A DNA stretch of 56,290 nt from Paludibacteraceae bacterium (GTDB lineage: Bacteria > Bacteroidota > Bacteroidia > Bacteroidales > Paludibacteraceae). How positions within the stretch are numbered: position 1 is the stretch's first letter; the number at the start of each line of letters is the position of its first letter. The translations under genes were made by a program, and so were the position numbers. Below, piece after piece: positions 15,663-24,214 of this stretch. The DNA lies in the NCBI GenBank assembly GCA_016302585.1, contig JAEDNI010000005.1, positions 1 to 56,290 on the forward strand. Reading direction: 5' to 3'. The notes beneath the pieces were generated by a model. That model made no database searches. It had not been told where the DNA came from and saw only the letters and a list, made by a program, of their open reading frames with translations.

Positions 15663-17063
15663 TTACCGCACACGTTGTCCGGAAATCGTATATTCAATAC
15701 CGTTTCGCAGGATGATTATTTGCCCGTTCCTTACGATCTTCTGACAACTGGTCGTTTCCGTCTGAACGTCTTCTATCCCTTCCGGTCCCATTGTATAGGC
15801 TTTCCAGGCATCCGGGATACCATAGCCGTATTGATCCATATCCGGATTCAGATAGCGATCAGCCGAACGAATGATACGGCTTCGAATCTGCATAGCGTTC
15901 TCGTCGGGCAAAGCGGACCATAATGATGCTGCCAAACCGGCTAAAAGAGGTGTCGCAAAGCTGGTCCCATTTGCATTGACGATCACTCCGCTCGGGTTAA
16001 TCAATGTTGCTTGAACACCGACTGCACACACTTCCGGTTTAACACGTCCATCGGAAGACGGACCGTAGCTGGAGAAATTAGCGATCACACTATCCGTAGT
16101 CACAGCCCCTATCGAAAGTACGCTGTCAGCATCTGCAGGTGCACTGATCGTTCTCCATGCATTGTTTCCCTCATTACCGGCTGCAACACAAACCAACATG
16201 CCTTTACGGGCTGCGATAGTCGCAGCACGACTCACACGGGTTGTTTTGCCGTCTAAGTCGGTGTTTTTGTTTAGCGACCATTTATCATTGTCAAAGTAGG
16301 CATACCCCAACGAAACGGAGAATACATTGACGCCGAGTGAGTCAGCTTTCTCGAAAGCAGCGACTAAGTTATCCATCTCTTTCGGACTCTCCGTACTGTA
16401 TTCTTCCGTCCTCATGAGGTAATAATTCGCCTTGGTGGCTGCTCCATAGAAGCCATCCCGGATTCCGGAGATGGCACTAAGACATTCCGTTCCATGAGCG
16501 CCGGTATAACCGTAAAAATCATCTGCGTCATCGGTAAAATCAAAATGCCCTAACTCCTGCTCATGCCGAAAACAGGTAAGGATATTGGCATTATAAAAAC
16601 CTCCATCGCAAACAGCCATAAGGATACCTTGTCCTTCAAAACCCGCTTCATGCAAGGGCAGAAGATTATAAAGACCTAACTGCTGTTCCGTAATTATTCC
16701 CGGGTCGTCTGAGGTTTCTTCACGTGTAATTACCCGGCGTTTAGAAGCATAAAGCGATTCACTATTATCCCGTGTCATCTCTACGGCTTCAACGAAATCC
16801 AAGTTCTGCACTTTTGTCGCCAATGTATCCGGCATTTCTACGGTCGCCCCATTAAACCAACGACTGGTATGAAATACCTTCACTCCCATGCGGCGCAGAC
16901 TATCTACATACAAGTGCGCTACCGGATAATCCATTGCATCCGTAGGAATATCCCATTTCGCACGTTGCTCTACGGCACGCGGGGACAAAGCCGGAGCACT
17001 CTTCTCCGGTTTATCGGTGAACGAAACAAAAAACACATTAAGTAGGATTAATAATTTCAGCAT
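15663..17063 (-). CDS. Secreted S8 (subtilisin-like) serine peptidase
   Basis: 466 aa. The N-terminus is a short hydrophobic signal (MLKLLILLNVFFVSF). The catalytic triad is visible: Asp153 in AVCDGGFYN, His190 in GAHGTECL, Ser368 in NGTSFATPLLAGLAASLW. The oxyanion Asn lies in AAGNEGN. Residues 430-466 form a tail ending IILRNGIEYTISGQRVR. It resembles the short C-terminal tails that Bacteroidales put on exported proteins, possibly a T9SS type A-like signal. The protein is likely secreted or surface-attached and degrades proteins. It ends 6 bases from the SRP RNA terminator. rlmD lies 12 bases upstream on the same strand. Confidence 0.92.
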   Translation of the reverse strand: MLKLLILLNVFFVSFTDKPEKSAPALSPRAVEQRAKWDIPTDAMDYPVAHLYVDSLRRMGVKVFHTSRWFNGATVEMPDTLATKVQNLDFVEAVEMTRDNSESLYASKRRVITREETSDDPGIITEQQLGLYNLLPLHEAGFEGQGILMAVCDGGFYNANILTCFRHEQELGHFDFTDDADDFYGYTGAHGTECLSAISGIRDGFYGAATKANYYLMRTEEYSTESPKEMDNLVAAFEKADSLGVNVFSVSLGYAYFDNDKWSLNKNTDLDGKTTRVSRAATIAARKGMLVCVAAGNEGNNAWRTISAPADADSVLSIGAVTTDSVIANFSSYGPSSDGRVKPEVCAVGVQATLINPSGVIVNANGTSFATPLLAGLAASLWSALPDENAMQIRSRIIRSADRYLNPDMDQYGYGIPDAWKAYTMGPEGIEDVQTETTSCQKIVRNGQIIILRNGIEYTISGQRVR

Positions 17064-17074
17064 ATCGGGAATCC

Positions 17075-18496
17075 TTAATTTTTCGTTTTTAGCTCCAATT
17101 GGACCACATTTTCTACATGCTGCGTGTGCGGAAACATATCAACGGGTTGTACTTTGGTTACACGATATTTGGCGTCCAGCAATTGCAGGTCTCTAGCCTG
17201 TGTAGCAGGGTTGCAACTGACATAGACAATGCGTTTCGGCTCCGCATTCAGAATCACATTGACTACATCCTCATGCATTCCTGCACGGGGCGGATCTGTG
17301 ATGATGATGTCCGGTCTTCCATACTGCGCCACAAAGTTCTCATTGAGGATATTCTTCATATCTCCGGCAAAGAACAACGTGTTTTCAATGCCATTGATGG
17401 CAGAATTCACTTTCGCGTCTTCAATGGCTTCCGGAACATACTCAATACCAATCACTTGACGCGCTTGACGAGCGACGAAGTTCGCAATAGTACCTGTTCC
17501 GGTATATAAATCGTACACTAATTCATTGCCAGTCAATTCTGCAAACTCGCGTGCGACTTTATACAACTCATAGGCTTGTTCCGTATTGGTTTGGTAGAAG
17601 GATTTGGGACCTACTTTGAACTGCAATCCCTCCATCTCTTCGATGATATGGTCTTGACCGAAATACACCTTCACATCCAAGTCACCGATCGTATCATTGA
17701 ACTTCGTATTCTCCACATAGAGTAGGGAGATAATCTCAGAGAACTCTTGATGTAACCACTCCAGCAATTCCATACATGCGTCTGTTACCGGCTCGCCGAA
17801 GGCGACAATAAGCATCAATTCTCCTTTGTGGTTGTTTCTTAAGATCAACGTCCTTACTTGTCCCTCATGCGTGTGTTCATTATAGAATGTCAGCCCGTGC
17901 GTACGTGCAAACTCCCGCACCCCGTTTCGAATGCGGTTGTTGATCTCCGGCATTAAATGACACTCCTCGATGTCCAGCACTTTATCAAAACAATTCGGGA
18001 TATGAAAACCAAGTCCGTAACTGCTGTCTACCTTGTCTAATCCACCTGCCGCTTCAATGACTTCCCATGGAAACCACTTCCGGTCCGCACAGGTGAACTC
18101 TAATTTGTTGCGATATTCGTAAATATGCTTCGAACCCAGAATAGGACTGATCTCCGGCAGTTCTACTTTACCGATGCGCGTGAGGTTATCTACAATTTGC
18201 TGTTGTTTGTATTTCAACTGCTCCTCGTACGGCAAAATCTGCCATTTACATCCGCCGCATACACCGAAATGTGCACAACGAGCAGCGCAGCGCACCTTAC
18301 TCTGTTGTACCAGACGAAGCACCTTTGCCTCCATGAAAGAGTGTTTCTTCTTCGTGATCTGCAGGTCCACAATATCTCCGGGAACACAATTCGGCACAAA
18401 CGTAACGATATCATTGATACGCACTAGTGCCTTTCCTTCTGCGGCCACTCCGGTGATCTCAATATGCTCAAAAATCGGAAGGTTCTTTTTCTTCAT
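17075..18496 (-). CDS. rlmD: 23S rRNA (uracil-1939-C5)-methyltransferase RlmD (TrmA/RumA family)
   Basis: 473 aa. An N-terminal TRAM domain (about 10-65) precedes the 4Fe-4S cysteines C70, C74, C80 and C83 (CAARCAHFGVCGGC). The SAM domain has YDLYTGTGTIANFVA and IGIEYVPEAIEDAKVNSAIN. The catalytic motifs are TDPPRAGMHEDV and the nucleophile-containing VYVSCNPATQARDL. It methylates U1939 of 23S rRNA or an equivalent uridine. Bacteroidota often have two paralogues (RlmCD type), so the target base is not certain. Its first 29 bases overlap the end of the amidase gene, so it is translated from the same transcript. Confidence 0.95.
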   Translation of the reverse strand: MKKKNLPIFEHIEITGVAAEGKALVRINDIVTFVPNCVPGDIVDLQITKKKHSFMEAKVLRLVQQSKVRCAARCAHFGVCGGCKWQILPYEEQLKYKQQQIVDNLTRIGKVELPEISPILGSKHIYEYRNKLEFTCADRKWFPWEVIEAAGGLDKVDSSYGLGFHIPNCFDKVLDIEECHLMPEINNRIRNGVREFARTHGLTFYNEHTHEGQVRTLILRNNHKGELMLIVAFGEPVTDACMELLEWLHQEFSEIISLLYVENTKFNDTIGDLDVKVYFGQDHIIEEMEGLQFKVGPKSFYQTNTEQAYELYKVAREFAELTGNELVYDLYTGTGTIANFVARQARQVIGIEYVPEAIEDAKVNSAINGIENTLFFAGDMKNILNENFVAQYGRPDIIITDPPRAGMHEDVVNVILNAEPKRIVYVSCNPATQARDLQLLDAKYRVTKVQPVDMFPHTQHVENVVQLELKTKN

Positions 18497-20711
18497 AGAT
18501 TAACCATTCAATGGAATGTTTATAAATTTTTTCAAAATCTTGTATGGCCTCTAAGGGGAAACCATAAACCAAAGTCTTACTCTTTTGACCTCTATACCCT
18601 ACAGCTGCGCCGCAACGCATATCTTCGTATGTAGCCATGCGAATGGCGGTTGTGTCGGTTGTTTTGAGACCTTCGGGCGTACATGTGAAGATTTGCTCTT
18701 CGTTAGGCTCCAATATCAATTGGTACAAACGATGCCTCGGAGAAGAGACTCTTCCGCTGCGTGTCGCTTTCGCCGCATAGTAGGCTGCATGCAGATTTTC
18801 CTTAGCCCATTGCGCATCAATGGTACTAAAATGATCCGTACTCAGCAATAGTTTTCCACCCTTTGTCAGATACTCTGTCAGCAGGGCATAGTGGGCTTCT
18901 TCGAGTGGCTGACGCTGTCTGCCACATACAAAATCAACCAATTGAAATTGGGGTATTTGCGATGAATAATTCTCCAACATGCCGGCCGTACAGGATACAT
19001 ACGAGATACGCATTTTACGCAGCGCATAGCCGTGTCGAGCACACCAATCGTGTGTATTGCCGATCGTCAATTGACCCGCGTGGTCTCTGTAACAAGCACC
19101 CCAACCGCAGTTATCGTCATTGAGCCATTCATGGCTGCGAGTGAAGTCCCATTGCTCACCGATATACGCGCAGCTGAAGCCGTTTTCACACGCATAACTG
19201 CCAGGCATAATACCGGCATAGGTGCTGTCGGCAAACCATTCAGGACCATAACTGTCGCTAAACCCATCGACGATCAGAGCCAACGGCGCCTCTTCCCGTT
19301 CACTGCGATACGCACTGATGATAGGACTTGGAAAACTGAGACCTCCGTCATTACCGGCTACTACGTAGAAGTTATACCGTACGCCCGGCTTAAGATCCAC
19401 CTGCAATTGAGTTGTTTTCTCTACTTGCTGAATATCCCATTCGCCTTCATCCGCTTGCGTATATACCATATAATAAGCGGGCGTTGCATTGGCCTCTAAA
19501 GCGTCTTCGGTCGGAACCCATTGCAGCACTCCGTTCGGATCAATACCCAGTTCCTGTACCGGCAAGGGCTGCACAGTGGCGTTCGCTCCGTTCAGAGAGC
19601 GCAAGATACCTTTATATACTGCGCGAGCAGCCGTGAAGCGGAAAGTAGGATCCAATCCGTACTTCATATCCGCCATGTTTTTATGACTCAGCAACTCCAA
19701 GATCAGACTCGGAACTACCGGCACACGGGTCTCACAGTAATTCGCTTCTTTGAGTTGACGTCTGGTCCACTCCGGAGCTATTGTGCGCAGGTCCGAAACA
19801 ATTTGCGTCTGTATCCAATCCGCTAAGTTGCGGTTGGTGTGTTCGCGGTCTTTACCATTGCGCAAAGTGGTCTTGCCTTCATCGTCTTTAGCAGTATAAA
19901 TCACCAAGGTACCAATGATCGTTGAGTCATTTCCACTATCTTGTCCGTCGGTATGAAAAGCAAGACAGAGGTCCACCGGTACATCCAGTGCGTTCACCCA
20001 CATCGCACGACATTTCATGTCGTCTTTATACTCGTCTCCGTCGTATAAATTCCATATGGCTGAGTCGGCTCCCTGTGCCTTCACCCAGTAGCGAGCACCT
20101 TCGGTCCATTCGGGCATCCCGGATACACCGAGCGTCTGTTGCTCAAGTCCCGCACGCGGCATATAAATTGTTGCGCCGGCATTCTCTAACATCTTCTTAA
20201 TCAACCGTACGTATTCCTGGCTATACAGGTCTTCTACGGTCGTCCATAGCGTAGCTCTTTGCCAAATCCATTCTCCGCGGTCTCTATTATAATAGAGACC
20301 ATGACTCGGATACAATACGATATTGCGATCCGTCAGGTCGCAATTCTGATTAACGGAGGGTTTGCTCTTTCTGGCACAGTCTGTGATGAGGTCATCGATA
20401 TTGGTGTTCAGCGCCTGAATAGTCACTTTCCCTTTCTCGTGTCCTAACACCCACTGACTCACTTTTAGCTTCAGCTGCGCTACGTTTTCCGGTGTCCAGC
20501 GCACATCACGTAAGACACTATTGGTGCGTACGGTGACATTATTGCCGTTCACACGCAGGTTCTTTATCCGCACAGCCGGAGACCAGACGGGGGAGAAACC
20601 TGTCCAAACCGTCAAGGAGTCCCCTAACTCGTGCATACCGATTTGTGCCTTGGCCGGAACAACGAGCAAGGAACAAAGAGCAAGGACAAATATATATTTA
20701 GAAGTCCTCAT
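18468..20711 (-). CDS. Secreted N-acetylmuramoyl-L-alanine amidase-like protein (xanthan-lyase/golvesin annotated family)
   Basis: 747 aa with signal peptide (IFVLALCSLLVVPAKAQ). The central part has amidase_3-type features: IVLYPSHGLYYNRDRGEW (a zinc-site His), DLCLAFHTDG and SLILELLSHKNMADMKYGLD. A fibronectin-III-like segment follows (ATPAYYMVYTQADEGEW) and then a C-terminal region of unknown fold. Bacteroidales homologues are often labelled xanthan lyase, but the motifs favour peptidoglycan amide hydrolysis in the periplasm. It overlaps rlmD (29 bases) and the next upstream gene (14 bases), so it belongs to one operon. The signal-peptide core is encoded by pyrimidine-rich heptads. Confidence 0.8.
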   Translation of the reverse strand: MRTSKYIFVLALCSLLVVPAKAQIGMHELGDSLTVWTGFSPVWSPAVRIKNLRVNGNNVTVRTNSVLRDVRWTPENVAQLKLKVSQWVLGHEKGKVTIQALNTNIDDLITDCARKSKPSVNQNCDLTDRNIVLYPSHGLYYNRDRGEWIWQRATLWTTVEDLYSQEYVRLIKKMLENAGATIYMPRAGLEQQTLGVSGMPEWTEGARYWVKAQGADSAIWNLYDGDEYKDDMKCRAMWVNALDVPVDLCLAFHTDGQDSGNDSTIIGTLVIYTAKDDEGKTTLRNGKDREHTNRNLADWIQTQIVSDLRTIAPEWTRRQLKEANYCETRVPVVPSLILELLSHKNMADMKYGLDPTFRFTAARAVYKGILRSLNGANATVQPLPVQELGIDPNGVLQWVPTEDALEANATPAYYMVYTQADEGEWDIQQVEKTTQLQVDLKPGVRYNFYVVAGNDGGLSFPSPIISAYRSEREEAPLALIVDGFSDSYGPEWFADSTYAGIMPGSYACENGFSCAYIGEQWDFTRSHEWLNDDNCGWGACYRDHAGQLTIGNTHDWCARHGYALRKMRISYVSCTAGMLENYSSQIPQFQLVDFVCGRQRQPLEEAHYALLTEYLTKGGKLLLSTDHFSTIDAQWAKENLHAAYYAAKATRSGRVSSPRHRLYQLILEPNEEQIFTCTPEGLKTTDTTAIRMATYEDMRCGAAVGYRGQKSKTLVYGFPLEAIQDFEKIYKHSIEWLIYEEKEPSDF

Positions 20712-21261
20712 CGCTCAAATCACCATTCGCTTTTTTATTCTTTTGGCTGGCCTCCAAAAACGATTTCAACAAGTCGGAAGCCATACGTGCCTGATACCCT
20801 TCGGCTATCTCATAGTTGCGTACGTCGTTCTCCTTGAAAACCACACGAATTTTAGTGATGGCTATACCGTTTTTGAGTCTCTCCAGCACTTCCGGCTCCA
20901 TTTCATAGGCCGTGATGGTCTTGTAGTACTTGATCGTAGCTGTACCGGCTTTCTTGGTGTACGTCTCCCGCTTCTCTTCCGGGCCACCGATACGATTCAG
21001 ACGCACTTTAAGTCCATCCGCAAAAGCGATCAACAGACGAGCCTCATCGTTAAACTCATGATACGTGTTCGGCTGCACGGTCCAAAGGAGTAGGGACGTG
21101 ATATCTTGTCCGTCCTTATACTCCTGACAAAACGCTAACTGCGGCTTGAGATCCTTATTCGCCGAGTTATCCACGTGAATGAACTTGCCGCGTTCCGCAG
21201 CGTTGATACTCATTGTTGTAGCAAATACTAAGGCTACGAATACAGATAATACTTTTTTCAT
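20698..21261 (-). CDS. Exported protein of unknown function (187 aa)
   Basis: A clear type I signal peptide (MKKVLSVFVALVFATTMSINA) precedes a soluble 165-residue domain. It starts GKFIHVDNS and has TSLLLWTVQPNTYHEFNDEA and an acidic C-terminus (GDLSDEDF). I recognise no catalytic motif. It lies between the amidase (14-base overlap) and the TraB-like gene (7-base gap) in a run of five exported proteins. A role in the same envelope process is an inference from position. Confidence 0.75.
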   Translation of the reverse strand: MKKVLSVFVALVFATTMSINAAERGKFIHVDNSANKDLKPQLAFCQEYKDGQDITSLLLWTVQPNTYHEFNDEARLLIAFADGLKVRLNRIGGPEEKRETYTKKAGTATIKYYKTITAYEMEPEVLERLKNGIAITKIRVVFKENDVRNYEIAEGYQARMASDLLKSFLEASQKNKKANGDLSDEDF

Positions 21262-21268
21262 ATCTATG

Positions 21269-22174
21269 TTAATTCTTTAATTGCAACTTCAGCCCTCTAT
21301 TCACGGGACGTACCCGATAGCCTGCTGCTCGTAATTGCTCTAACAATCCTTCTTCTCCCCCTAAATATATGGCATTGAGCGTGATAAACGCGGCTCCTTC
21401 CGTCAGATACGGTTTAAGGCGTTTCACCCATTGTTGGTTTCGCTGACAATAGACTTTATAATCCGAGAAGGAAATAGAACTGGTGTTATCCGGTCCCTTC
21501 ACCTGATACGCAATATCGCTCAGTCGACCGTCCAGATACATGGCCTTAATCGTACGTTCCTGTTTCACTTCATTCTCCGGATATTGTATCACTTTCATCA
21601 GCTCCTGACATTGCCAATGAAAGGGTTCACGGTCGAAGAGCATATACATCGTCTCGCCTATCTTATCCAAACCGATCACAGGCATGTTGCGCTCCGCAGC
21701 TACCAGTTCAAAGAAACTCTCCATGGATTGCTGTTCATCGTATTGTAACCATTGCTTCATCAATTCCGTGCGAAACATTTCTGTTAGGTACGAGGGTTTC
21801 ATGCGACATAACTGATCCAAACCCATCCCTAAATTGATGCGCAAACTGTTATCTATAAACTCATACTCGCTCTCCGTATAGAAATTACTCAGTTTGACCG
21901 AATCCGGCAATACGGCTGCCTGCCGCAGTGCCGCAAGGGCTTCATAGTCTTGCATCGCGAATTCAGTAATGACCTTATCGCAGTTTCCGAAGCATTTAAA
22001 TACGTTCGGAATGGTATCCAGAAACTGCATCGGTACCAAGCGATTAATGGCCAGAATATACGATTTCTGCTTCGCACTGTTTCCGCTTACCTCATATAAG
22101 AGCTGTGCTCTTAACGGGCAAAAGGATAACGTGCAAAGGGCTATAATCAGAATATATTTTATCGAACTCTTCAT
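21269..22174 (-). CDS. TraB/GumN-family exported protein, apparently catalytically dead
   Basis: 301 aa with a signal peptide (ILIIALCTLSFCPLRAQ). The fold-defining pieces of TraB/GumN proteins are present: SYILAINRLVPMQFLDTIPN near the start, TEFAMQDYEAL with the conserved Glu, and AAFITLNAIYLGGEEGLLEQ followed by LRAAGYRVRPVNRG at the end. In active relatives the first and third contain GxxH motifs (GTHH, GALH). Here they read AINR and NAIY, so the Gly and His of both are gone. The family acts as Zn-dependent peptidase-like enzymes (Tiki/PrgY relatives). This copy may be a binding protein. It lies 2 bases after the TPR gene and before the unknown exported gene. Confidence 0.8.
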   Translation of the reverse strand: MKSSIKYILIIALCTLSFCPLRAQLLYEVSGNSAKQKSYILAINRLVPMQFLDTIPNVFKCFGNCDKVITEFAMQDYEALAALRQAAVLPDSVKLSNFYTESEYEFIDNSLRINLGMGLDQLCRMKPSYLTEMFRTELMKQWLQYDEQQSMESFFELVAAERNMPVIGLDKIGETMYMLFDREPFHWQCQELMKVIQYPENEVKQERTIKAMYLDGRLSDIAYQVKGPDNTSSISFSDYKVYCQRNQQWVKRLKPYLTEGAAFITLNAIYLGGEEGLLEQLRAAGYRVRPVNRGLKLQLKN

Positions 22175-22176
22175 TC

Positions 22177-24177
22177 TTATTTAAACCTTGTAATCAGGTT
22201 ATATGCCTGATAGATACCCAACTCGCCTGCTTTGGAGAGATCTGCTAAACCCTTCTCGTTCTCTCCGATATAGATGTACGTCAGGCCTCTATTAAAGTAT
22301 GCCTCCGCAAAATCGATATCTTGCGCAATAGCGCGTGTATAATAGTCGATAGCAGACTTAAAGTCACGCTGCGCACAAAGGATATTCGCCTTGTTATAAA
22401 GCGCAAAGACAAAATCGGGTTGACGGCGAATGACCTGGTCGTAGTCGCGCAACATGATTTCAAAGTCCATGTTGGCCGTTGCGTCTTTTTCTCCGATCGC
22501 TCGCTGGTACTCCAAGAGTCGATAGCGCCAGTTAGCCCGACTGAAGGTGATGATCGTCGATAAGTCCGTATCGGTCGTAACTAATTGCAGCGCTCGGGTA
22601 CAGTCATCAATAGCGCTCGTATAATCCTGTACAATAGCAAACTCTATCGCCCGGGCAAAATAGAGGATTACCGAAGGAGCCACATCTATTTGTTTCGAGA
22701 GACGGGTGATTTCCGTGAAGTGGAAATCTACCATATCGGCCGTCAACGTGATCTCTTGCGGTGTGAAACGCAAAGCCGAAGGCAACACATTACTTTTGTT
22801 GAGTTGATCCACGATCGGGTGATAGTAATTGGTCCGTCTCAGACTCAGGTCCTTGCTATAATAACTCAAGACCACATGCGGTTCATTAATCACATCCTGA
22901 TAGCGTTTCTGCACCGTACCACGTGTCTGCGAGTCGTATTTCTGTTCCTCATCCGGGATCTCCGTCTGATTCTGAGCAGTAGAAGCCGAGAACTCTTTGC
23001 GGTGATCTTTCTTCTGCGGCTGTGCCTCCGCGATCAACAAGTCCGTATTCGGTTGAGCCGCCTGTTGCGCCTGTATCTGATCTTTGCGTTCCTCTAACTG
23101 ACGAGCTTTGTCCCGATAGCGATACGCCGCTGTCTCATTGCCTTGTTTGGATTTGGCCTGTGCGGCCATATAATATGCCGGCAAGAAATACGGATAGCGA
23201 TCAATAAGCGCTTTCATATCTTCCTCAACGGCCTTCCATTGCTTGAGCTGCATTTCCACCAAACCGCGTTGATATCGCATTTCTGTGCGCTCCGGATCTA
23301 ACTCAATGGCTGTGTTGAAATCTTCCAAAGCCCGGTTATAATCGCCTACTTCTTGTCGCATCACACCGCGGTTATAATACGTATCCGCTTCACGCGGTGC
23401 TAACTTAACAGCCTGGTCATAATCCGACAAGGCACCGCGATAGTTATGGCGCCGGTAATGCAATACACCGCGGTTGATATAGTCGCCTGCCCATTTCGAA
23501 CCCATGTTAATCGCCTGAGTCAGTTGGACATACGCGTCCTCTTCATGTCCCAACATAAGGTTTGTTACACCTAATGCGGACCAAACTGCAGGGTTCGCTT
23601 TGTCGTACTGAGCCGCTTTCTCAAAGGCTGCTAAGGCATTGAGTGTGTCTTTTTTATAGATGCATACCTGCCCCTTCTCGGTCCATACAGACGCAGCTTG
23701 CGGCTCACGACGTAACATATGCTCGATATCCTCCAAGGCGGCATCGTACTGCTTCATCTGCGCACGCGTATCTGCGCGTAATAACATATAGGTGCGATTC
23801 TCTGGACTGAAATGCAGTGCCTCGGTATAATCCTTCTCTGCGTCTTCCCATTGGTTAAGTTGGCGGTAGATATAACCGCGTGCGTAATAACAACCCGGAG
23901 AGAACGGATTGCGTTCTATTGCGGCATTGCAATCCCGCAGGGCACCTTGATAATCCTCCAACTGTATCTTTGCGATCGCCCGATAGAAATAGGGTTCTGC
24001 CAAGTAGGGCTTGAGACGAATGACCTGATTAAAATACTGAATAGAAAGAATATAATCCTCAAAATACAAAGCGTTCCGCCCGATCGCTGTGATACGATCG
24101 GTGTTGAATTGTGCTTTTGCCGGAATAATGAACAACGACAGCAGAGCCAGAACTACTATGTATCTATAAACTTTCAA
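22177..24177 (-). CDS. Exported tetratricopeptide-repeat protein
   Basis: 666 aa with a signal peptide (VVLALLSLFIIPAKAQ). About ten TPR units fill residues 30-370, for example AEPYFYRAIAKIQLEDYQGA and YINRGVLHYRRHNYRGALSD. A charged, Gln-rich linker (about 370-430) is followed by a middle domain and three more TPRs at the C-terminus (ending FNRGLTYIYIGENEKGLADL). It is likely a periplasmic or outer-membrane scaffold. The start codon is TTG inside the heptad repeat (unit GTTGAAA). No ATG is available before the signal peptide. It is followed 2 bases later by the TraB-like gene. The PBP gene ends just upstream at 24215. Confidence 0.85.
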   Translation of the reverse strand: MKVYRYIVVLALLSLFIIPAKAQFNTDRITAIGRNALYFEDYILSIQYFNQVIRLKPYLAEPYFYRAIAKIQLEDYQGALRDCNAAIERNPFSPGCYYARGYIYRQLNQWEDAEKDYTEALHFSPENRTYMLLRADTRAQMKQYDAALEDIEHMLRREPQAASVWTEKGQVCIYKKDTLNALAAFEKAAQYDKANPAVWSALGVTNLMLGHEEDAYVQLTQAINMGSKWAGDYINRGVLHYRRHNYRGALSDYDQAVKLAPREADTYYNRGVMRQEVGDYNRALEDFNTAIELDPERTEMRYQRGLVEMQLKQWKAVEEDMKALIDRYPYFLPAYYMAAQAKSKQGNETAAYRYRDKARQLEERKDQIQAQQAAQPNTDLLIAEAQPQKKDHRKEFSASTAQNQTEIPDEEQKYDSQTRGTVQKRYQDVINEPHVVLSYYSKDLSLRRTNYYHPIVDQLNKSNVLPSALRFTPQEITLTADMVDFHFTEITRLSKQIDVAPSVILYFARAIEFAIVQDYTSAIDDCTRALQLVTTDTDLSTIITFSRANWRYRLLEYQRAIGEKDATANMDFEIMLRDYDQVIRRQPDFVFALYNKANILCAQRDFKSAIDYYTRAIAQDIDFAEAYFNRGLTYIYIGENEKGLADLSKAGELGIYQAYNLITRFK

Positions 24178-24210
24178 CTTTCAACTTTTAACTTTTATCT
24201 TTTATCTTTC
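24171..24210 (-). repeat. Heptamer repeat carrying the TPR gene's start codon
   Basis: On the minus strand units TAAAAGA, TAAAAGT, TAAAAGT, TGAAAGT, TGAAAGT run with period 7 into the coding sequence. The TTG start at 24177 lies within the last units. Confidence 0.85.
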
Positions 24211-24214
24211 CACT

